This document shows, in pieces, positions 6,476-10,681 of a stretch of DNA of 10,681 nucleotides (position 1 is its first letter; the number at the start of each line of letters is the position of its first letter). A program made the translations under genes and the position numbers. The notes under the pieces were generated by a model. It searched no databases. It was not told the origin of the DNA and saw nothing but the letters and a program-made list of their open reading frames with translations. Where the stretch lies: assembly GCA_902478885.1 (NCBI GenBank), contig CABSMS010000073.1, positions 1 to 10,681 of the forward strand. The letters are read 5' to 3'. The stretch comes from an uncultured Collinsella sp. (lineage in GTDB: Bacteria > Actinomycetota > Coriobacteriia > Coriobacteriales > Coriobacteriaceae).

Positions 6476-7777
6476 GGCCAGATGATCTTGGATGAGATCG
6501 CAGATGGCTCGGGCGTCGTTGATGTTGATGGCTCGGGTCGCAAAGCCGGCGTCGAAGGCCTGACGCGCCAGGGCTTCGTTGCAGGCAAGGGCTAGCGTGT
6601 GACCGTCGACCAGGTCGAGCGAGCTCTTGCCGCGCAGACGGTCGACACCGGAGCGCGCGACGACGATGTTGTCGAAACCCTCGGTCTTGTAGCCCTCGAT
6701 GATCACCACGTCGACATCGTTGTAGCGCGACAGCAGCTCGCGCGCAGGCATCTCGTCCTCCTCGCGCGTGTCGGCGTACTCCGCCCAGCGCGTGGCGCAG
6801 ATGAGGCCCACGTGTTTGGATCCGGCCTGATGATGGCGCCACGTATCCTTAGCGGGCACATCGATATCAAAGCCGTGGTGCCCATGATGCTTGAGCGAGC
6901 CCACGCGCAGGCCGCGGCGGGTGAGCTCGGCGATAACCTTCTCGACAAGCGTGGTCTTGCCCGAGTTTTGGTAGCCGATAAACGCGATCGCGGGGACGGC
7001 CGGTGTCGGAGCTGCGGGTGCGACGGCGACGGGTGCGCTCGCGGGTGCGGCACCGTCAGCGGCCACGGCCTCAACAGCAGCGGCCTGACGCTCTGCGCGA
7101 TCCCACACGCCCGAGCGGCCGCCCTCCTTGTGCAGCAGGCGCACGTCGACGATCTCCATGCCGCGATCGACGGCCTTGCACATGTCGTAGATGGTCAGAC
7201 ACGCTGCACTCGCGCCGGTCAACGCCTCCATCTCGATACCCGTCTTGCCCGTCACGCCGGCCGTAACCAGCACGTGAAAACCAACCTGCCCGTCCGCGCG
7301 CGCCGGCGCCCAGCCCTCGGGCACGTCCTCGGCCGGCGTCCCCGCCGGAGCGATGGGCGCAATGTCGCACTTGCTCTTGGTAATGAGCAACGGATGACAC
7401 ATGGGAATGATGTCGCTCGTGCGTTTGATGGCCATGATGCCCGCCACGCGCGCGCAGGCGAGCACATCGCCCTTTTTGGCGCGGTCCTGCAGCACCATGG
7501 CCTGCGTCTCGGGGTGCATGAGGATGGTGCCCTCGGCGATAGCAATGCGATGGGTCTCGGCCTTGTCGGACACGTCGACCATGCGAACCTCGCCCTTGGC
7601 GTCCACGTGCGTCAGCTCGTCGCGACGGGCGTCGCGGGCGGGCTCGGTGGCAGCACTGGCAGTCGGCTGTGCGGACGCGTCGGCGTTACCAGCATTCGCC
7701 GCAGCCGTGCCTTTGTGGGCAGACATCGCGGCCCTGCGAGCGGCCTTGGTGGCATCGGCGTACCTGCTCTTGGCCAT
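6473..7777 (-). CDS. moaC-mobB: Fusion of MoaC (cyclic pyranopterin monophosphate synthase) with MobB (GTP-binding molybdopterin guanine dinucleotide adaptor)
   Basis: A 434-residue protein with two enzymes of molybdenum cofactor synthesis in one chain. Residues about 54-225 are MoaC: LTHVDAKGEVRMVDVS, KKGDVL, CHPL, EMEALTGAS, TIYDMCKA and GGRSG. The residues matching E. coli MoaC Lys51, His77, Glu112, Glu114, Asp128 and Lys131 are Lys102, His128, Glu182, Glu184, Asp198 and Lys201. Spacing is identical except for about 19 extra residues between His128 and Glu182. An Ala/Pro-rich linker (230-262) leads to MobB (263-434), with Walker A GYQNSGKTTL (268-277), SLKHHGHHGFDID and IEGYKTEGF. The first 50 residues are a low-complexity Ala/Arg-rich extension. 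ATG 7777 is chosen for the GGAGGA seven bases upstream; it lies 4 bases after the moaA stop, so the two are probably translationally coupled. Confidence 0.93.
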   Translation of the reverse strand: MAKSRYADATKAARRAAMSAHKGTAAANAGNADASAQPTASAATEPARDARRDELTHVDAKGEVRMVDVSDKAETHRIAIAEGTILMHPETQAMVLQDRAKKGDVLACARVAGIMAIKRTSDIIPMCHPLLITKSKCDIAPIAPAGTPAEDVPEGWAPARADGQVGFHVLVTAGVTGKTGIEMEALTGASAACLTIYDMCKAVDRGMEIVDVRLLHKEGGRSGVWDRAERQAAAVEAVAADGAAPASAPVAVAPAAPTPAVPAIAFIGYQNSGKTTLVEKVIAELTRRGLRVGSLKHHGHHGFDIDVPAKDTWRHHQAGSKHVGLICATRWAEYADTREEDEMPARELLSRYNDVDVVIIEGYKTEGFDNIVVARSGVDRLRGKSSLDLVDGHTLALACNEALARQAFDAGFATRAININDARAICDLIQDHLA

Positions 7778-7781
7778 ATGA

Positions 7782-8843
7782 TCATCCTCCGATTTGGGAC
7801 ATAAATCGTTGCGTGCCCTCAATTATCGCGTGTTCCTGCGGTTTGTGGGCCACGGCATCGCGCCAAATCGAAAGTACCTGCATATCATCACCACGGCGCA
7901 GGGCGTCGCGCACCGAATACTCGGCATCGCTGAACAGGCACGGACGCACGTTGCCATCGGCCGTCAGGCGCAGACGGTTGCAGTTCGCACAAAAATGGTT
8001 GGACATGGCGCTGATAAAGCCAACCGTTCCCGCCGCGCCCGGAAAGTGCCAGTAGCGCGCAGGGCCCGCGCCGGCAGGAGCGTCGTTGATGTCGAGCGGC
8101 TCGAGCTCGAGCTCGCCCAGTCCCGCCGCCGCGGCCCCGGCATTGATGCGCGCCCGCAGCTCGTCGCTCGGCACGGTGTCGCTCGCGTCCCACAGCTCGG
8201 GATTGAGCGTGGGCGCGTGAGGGTCTACGGCGCAATGCGAGCTCGTGCGCTCGTCACCGATGGGCATGTATTCGATAAAGCGCAGGTGGATGGGTCGGTC
8301 GAGCGTGAGCCGCGCAAGGGCCGCCACATCCTGGTTGAGTCGGCGCACCACAACGCAGTTGACCTTAACGGGCTCAAAGCCCCAAGCCAGCGCCGCGTCG
8401 ATGCCGGCCATGGTCTGCTCGAGTCGACCCAGGCGCGTGATCTTTCCAAAGAGCGTAGGGTCGAGCGTGTCGAGCGAAATGTTGACGCGGTTAAGACCGG
8501 CGTCTTTGAGCTGCGGCGCCAGCTTGGGCAGCAGGGCGCCATTGGTGGTGAGCGAAATGTCCTCGATCTGCGGAATCGCGCGGATATCACGAATGAGCGG
8601 AATAATACGGCGGCTGACCAGCGGCTCGCCGCCCGTCAGACGCACGCGGCGAATGCCCTCCCCCGCCACCAAGCGCACAAAGCGGGCGATTTCCTCAGCG
8701 CTGAGCAGCTCGTCGTGCGCGCGGGGCGCCACGCCATCGGCCGGCATGCAATAGATGCAGCGGAAATTGCACTTGTCGGTAACGGCAATGCGCAGGTAGT
8801 TGATATCGCGGCCAAAACCGTCATGTTGCACGTACCCGTCCAC
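7782..8843 (-). CDS. moaA: GTP 3',8-cyclase MoaA
   Basis: A 353-residue radical SAM enzyme that rearranges GTP to 3',8-cyclo-7,8-dihydro-GTP, the first step of molybdenum cofactor synthesis; MoaC completes the step to cyclic pyranopterin monophosphate. The N-terminal 4Fe-4S cluster ligands are Cys25, Cys29 and Cys32 (CNFRCIYC), followed by GGEP (71-74) and TTNG (99-102). The second, substrate-side cluster is held by Cys285, Cys288 and Cys302. The chain ends in MSQIGG, keeping the C-terminal Gly-Gly that MoaA needs for catalysis. The start is GTG at 8843-8841 with GGAGG five bases upstream; no ATG fits better. It is slightly longer than the usual 330 or so residues, with extra length around residues 205-262. 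It heads a two-gene unit with moaC-mobB. Confidence 0.95.
   Translation of the reverse strand: MDGYVQHDGFGRDINYLRIAVTDKCNFRCIYCMPADGVAPRAHDELLSAEEIARFVRLVAGEGIRRVRLTGGEPLVSRRIIPLIRDIRAIPQIEDISLTTNGALLPKLAPQLKDAGLNRVNISLDTLDPTLFGKITRLGRLEQTMAGIDAALAWGFEPVKVNCVVVRRLNQDVAALARLTLDRPIHLRFIEYMPIGDERTSSHCAVDPHAPTLNPELWDASDTVPSDELRARINAGAAAAGLGELELEPLDINDAPAGAGPARYWHFPGAAGTVGFISAMSNHFCANCNRLRLTADGNVRPCLFSDAEYSVRDALRRGDDMQVLSIWRDAVAHKPQEHAIIEGTQRFMSQIGG
7785..7790 (-). promoter_or_regulatory. Shine-Dalgarno of moaC-mobB formed by the last two codons of moaA
   Basis: The minus strand reads GGA GGA TGA, the terminal Gly-Gly codons and stop of moaA. GGAGGA is also an ideal ribosome binding site seven bases ahead of the moaC-mobB ATG. 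Both genes therefore depend on the same six bases. Confidence 0.8.
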
Positions 8844-8883
8844 GCAGCCCTCCCCTCACGCGGCGTTTTATTCTTCGGAAAAC

Positions 8884-8889
8884 ATAATA
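8884..8889 (-). promoter_or_regulatory. Candidate -10 box of the moaA operon
   Basis: The minus strand reads TATTAT (5 of 6 to the -10 consensus) about 40 bases upstream of the GTG start. I see no good -35 box at 17-18 bases, so a sigma70-type promoter here is only tentative. The leader would be too short to hold a molybdenum cofactor riboswitch. Confidence 0.25.
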
Positions 8890-8975
8890 CCCCACGAGAG
8901 AATCATGCCGACACCCGTACGACAGGACAGGTCGCTTCGAGCAAAACGGACTTTCCAAGCCCATCCTCAACACAG

Positions 8976-9036
8976 ACCATCACAACATTCGATGCTTTTT
9001 CCGTTTTTGGCAAAAAACGTCGAATGTTGTGATGGT
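8976..9036. repeat. Family B intergenic palindrome, copy 2
   Basis: Perfect 17-bp arms (core CCATCACAACATTCGA, 8977-8992; complement 9020-9035, plus one flanking A-T pair). Inside, pairing continues: T8993-G9019, G8994-C9018, one mismatch, then five T-A pairs 8996-9000 with 9012-9016, giving an imperfect stem of about 25 bp. It lies 40 bases past the stop codon of the nuclease-like gene and about 130 bases upstream of moaA. Confidence 0.88.
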
Positions 9037-9076
9037 TTGCCTGCCCACAGCACCCCGCAGAAGGACCAAAACGCCC

Positions 9077-10114
9077 CTAAAGGCCGCCGTCCCAGTGCCG
9101 AATCACGAATTCTCGCAGGTCGTTCTGACGTTTCTGGAACGCTTCGCTTCGGTCGCACTTAAGGCCCATAACGAGCGCGATGGCATTCATTGCCCGATGC
9201 AATTGCAGTTGATGGGCAAACTGAGTCCCGGTGAGGACGATCATCTTAAAGCCCAGCGCGCTCAGCACGGTCATACGCTCCGCATCCGACGCGCTGCGCT
9301 GTTTATCAAGATGGTCCGAGCCGTTGTATTCAATCCCCGTACCGCTCGCAGGCGCATATACGTCGATCTCGAAATATCCGGCCTTTGCGAGATACCTGAA
9401 CTCGTTGGGAACATCGACCCGGTGGTTGAGCTCGATCTTGGCGTATCCCAGACCGCCCTGGGAACGTTTTGCTACGACCATGATTGCGGTGGCCGTCTCC
9501 ATGGGCGATCGCGCGCCATCGTGCACGCGCCTGAGCACGGCGGCCGCGCGTATGGCCCCCTGACGAGATCGGTTCTCATTGCAATAAGCAATCAAATCGG
9601 CAACGGTATACCTCTGCCCCATCTCGATATAATCGCCTGTCGACAGATGATTCAAATGGTATCGGGCGCAGATTTCATACCCATATTCCAGCTGCTCGGG
9701 CTCACTCATCCACGAACCCGCTTGGACAAAGCACATGGCCTCATCAACCACTAGAAGGCCCTCTGCCATCTCGATAAGATGGCCTGGAGGTACCGGCGCT
9801 CCAAACACGTGACACCTAAATCCAGCCGGCGTCGAGCGCTCAAAATCGAAGTTGACGAGCGTGTCGATATGATCGAGCTCTTCTCGTGGAATACCGAGCG
9901 AAACCAGATAGTCGGTAACAATCCCGACAGCCGTTGAAGCCCTCAGCCCCTTAGCATCGAGTCCCAATTTGGGCAGGCTCGCGGTCGGCTCCGCCTCGTT
10001 GGCAAGCGAGTCCTCATCGTATAGGCTGCTTGCTCGCGAGAGCGGCTCGGACGGGCGCGCCACGTTGTGGTACAGCCAGGCAGTCTTATGGGACAGGACG
10101 ATCGGCAGGTCCAT
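9077..10114 (-). CDS. Protein with C-terminal PD-(D/E)XK nuclease-like (DUF559/VSR-type) domain, function unknown
   Basis: A 345-residue protein, probably cytoplasmic; no signal peptide or membrane segment is seen. The last third resembles DUF559/VSR-type nuclease folds: Glu206 in RSPMET, GGLGYAKIELN (220-230), then FEIDVYAPASGTGIEYNG with Asp251 and Glu262, His268, and a Lys/Arg-containing helix through DAER (277-280). The first part has LSHKTAWLY (7-15), a motif I associate with AbiEi-like proteins of Coriobacteria, where large paralogous sets of such genes occur; this is recalled, not searched. In such families a DNA-binding N-terminal part joins a nuclease-like C-terminal part, which suggests a role in defence or DNA processing, but this is inference. 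ATG 10114 has GGAGGA (10118-10123) three bases upstream. No partner antitoxin or methylase gene is adjacent. Asn264 stands where Asp is common in the family (EYDG). Confidence 0.7.
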   Translation of the reverse strand: MDLPIVLSHKTAWLYHNVARPSEPLSRASSLYDEDSLANEAEPTASLPKLGLDAKGLRASTAVGIVTDYLVSLGIPREELDHIDTLVNFDFERSTPAGFRCHVFGAPVPPGHLIEMAEGLLVVDEAMCFVQAGSWMSEPEQLEYGYEICARYHLNHLSTGDYIEMGQRYTVADLIAYCNENRSRQGAIRAAAVLRRVHDGARSPMETATAIMVVAKRSQGGLGYAKIELNHRVDVPNEFRYLAKAGYFEIDVYAPASGTGIEYNGSDHLDKQRSASDAERMTVLSALGFKMIVLTGTQFAHQLQLHRAMNAIALVMGLKCDRSEAFQKRQNDLREFVIRHWDGGL

Positions 10115-10215
10115 GAGTCCTCCAATGGAGTCGGATAACCAACCTTATTCCCCTGCCCACGAGTCCGCACACCTTCGTGCGCAAGAAAGCGATTCCGCCC
10201 GTTCGAGCGGCAGAA

Positions 10216-10280
10216 AAACCATCACAACATTCGATGCTTTTCCCGATTTTGGCGAAAAACGTCGAATGTTGTGATGGTTT
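10216..10280. repeat. Family B intergenic palindrome, copy 3
   Basis: The longest copy: perfect 19-bp arms AAACCATCACAACATTCGA (10216-10234) and the complement at 10262-10280, with inner pairing as in copy 2. At one inner position copy 2 has T9000-A9012 where this copy has C10242-G10254, a compensatory change that argues for selection or copying of a folded structure. It lies between divergent genes, about 100 bases from one and 195 from the other, so it cannot simply be a gene-end terminator. Confidence 0.88.
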
Positions 10281-10402
10281 GAGGCGAGGTGAGGGGCACG
10301 GAGGGGTCAAAGCATCGTACTTTACAGGGCGCGTGCCCGTATTCAATTGGAAATGACCGCGCTCGAAGCGTGACCTTTTTCGCCCCACTACCAACACAAA
10401 CC

Positions 10403-10433
10403 TTGACTCTACAATCGTTGTAGGGTTTTCACT
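10403..10433 (+). promoter_or_regulatory. MerR-type promoter and operator of the MATE gene
   Basis: TTGACT (10403-10408) is a good -35 box. It is followed at once by the dyad CTACAATCGTTGTAG (10409-10423; 6-bp arms around TCG) and, after a 19-base spacer, a poor -10 TTCACT (10428-10433). A dyad filling an over-long spacer behind a strong -35 is the hallmark of promoters activated by MerR-family regulators such as BmrR or TipA. A further half-site pair, TGTAG/CTACA, lies at 10419-10436. No regulator gene is in the window. Confidence 0.5.
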
Positions 10434-10473
10434 ACACTGGTAGATAAACGAACCCAGCCAGAAAGCCCCGCCC

Positions 10474-10634
10474 ATGGAACACGACCTCACACGCGGCAAT
10501 GTCCTCAAGACCATCGCGGTCTTTGCCCTGCCCTATATGCTCTCGTACTTTTTGCAGATGCTCTACGGCATGGCTGACCTGTACATGATGGGGCAGTTTA
10601 GCGGCGCCGCCGGCATCACCGCCGTGGCAAATGG
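10474..10634 (+). CDS. MATE family efflux pump, N-terminal fragment
   Basis: The first 54 residues of a multidrug and toxic compound extrusion transporter, an inner-membrane drug/cation antiporter. LPYMLSYFLQMLYGMADLYM is the typical first helix and loop, followed by GQFSGAAGITAVANG leading into helix 2, as in MepA/NorM-type pumps. Full-length members have about 450 residues and 12 helices; the rest is off the contig. The ATG at 10474 matches the usual family start, though the ribosome binding site is weak (AGAAAG about nine bases upstream). The frame continues into adapter and gives the artefact peptide CLLYTSDAADE, which is not part of the protein. The upstream MerR-type promoter suggests induction by a drug-like ligand. 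Confidence 0.85.
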
Positions 10635-10681
10635 CTGTCTCTTATACACATCTGACGCTGCCGACGAATAGCCTTGTGTAG
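10635..10681 (-). other. Nextera i5 adapter, reverse orientation, not genomic DNA
   Basis: CTGTCTCTTATACACATCT (10635-10653) is the reverse complement of the Tn5 mosaic end. It is followed by the complement of the Read 1 arm (10654-10667), the index complement ATAGCCTT (10668-10675) and the first bases of the flow-cell primer. Bases 10635-10677 are the exact reverse complement of 1-43. Confidence 0.98.

Larger units (their letters stand above)
10115..10473. other. Divergent intergenic region
   Basis: This 359-base gap separates the leftward nuclease-like gene from the rightward MATE gene. It carries family B copy 3 and the MerR-type promoter described separately. I see no good promoter for the leftward gene and no open frame with coding character. 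Confidence 0.6.

Noticed and set aside
6599..9032. Plus-strand frames of 401 and 412 codons opposite moaC-mobB and moaA
   Set aside because: The minus strand encodes enzymes with complete catalytic motifs; the plus-strand products are low-complexity shadows.
9029..9754. Plus-strand frame of 241 codons opposite the nuclease-like gene
   Set aside because: It starts inside a family B palindrome, has no ribosome binding site, and is antisense to a better supported gene.
4787..10280. CRISPR-like array from the repeated hairpins
   Set aside because: The copies are far apart, lie singly between genes, have no regular spacers and no cas genes nearby.
10635..10671. C-terminal peptide CLLYTSDAADE of the MATE frame
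   Set aside because: It is translated adapter; the genuine reading ends with the glycine at codon 54.
1..10681. Terminal inverted repeats of a transposon, linear plasmid or phage
   Set aside because: The repeats are sequencing adapter with a sample index, not biological sequence.

Overview
The window looks like a contig from a high-G+C gut actinobacterium of the Coriobacteriia, most likely Collinsella or a close relative. That placement is an inference from the gene set, the strong G/C bias at third codon positions in the housekeeping genes, and two families of intergenic hairpin repeats; no marker gene here proves it. Both ends are artificial. Bases 1-43 and 10635-10681 are Nextera transposase adapter with the i5 index, in inverted orientation, so they mimic terminal inverted repeats. 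Genuine genome sequence is about 44-10634.

Left third (44-3377, minus strand): one large open frame of at least 1111 codons, complete at its start and cut off by the contig end. It encodes a secreted surface protein: signal peptide, acidic disordered linker, a long right-handed beta-helix-like region with repeated GGG(I/V) motifs, then two pilin-type isopeptide domains. Its base composition is visibly poorer in G+C than the rest, and a G9 tract lies just after the signal peptide. Between it and the next gene (3378-3881) is an AT-rich stretch with a candidate promoter, an inverted repeat and hairpins, but no convincing gene.

Centre (3882-6207, minus): a Cof-type HAD phosphatase, then a major facilitator superfamily exporter. 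Right centre (6473-8843, minus): a two-gene molybdenum cofactor operon, moaA followed after 4 bases by a fusion of moaC with mobB. MoaA and MoaC together convert GTP to cyclic pyranopterin monophosphate. MobB is the GTP-binding partner of the later nucleotide-attachment step. The last two codons of moaA (Gly-Gly) also form the Shine-Dalgarno sequence of moaC-mobB.

Right end: a 345-residue protein with a C-terminal nuclease-like domain resembling DUF559/VSR (9077-10114, minus). Divergent from it is the first 54 codons of a MATE efflux pump (10474, plus) behind a promoter laid out like a MerR-family target.

The spaces between genes are punctuated by two repeat families. Family A (three copies, 12-bp stems) sits just after minus-strand genes. 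Two of its copies end in a T5 run like intrinsic terminators and run straight into the -35 box of the next gene. Family B (three copies, 16-19 bp perfect arms around about 27 bases) also lies between genes. Both families show compensatory base-pair changes between copies. No tRNA, rRNA, CRISPR array, transposase or phage gene was seen.
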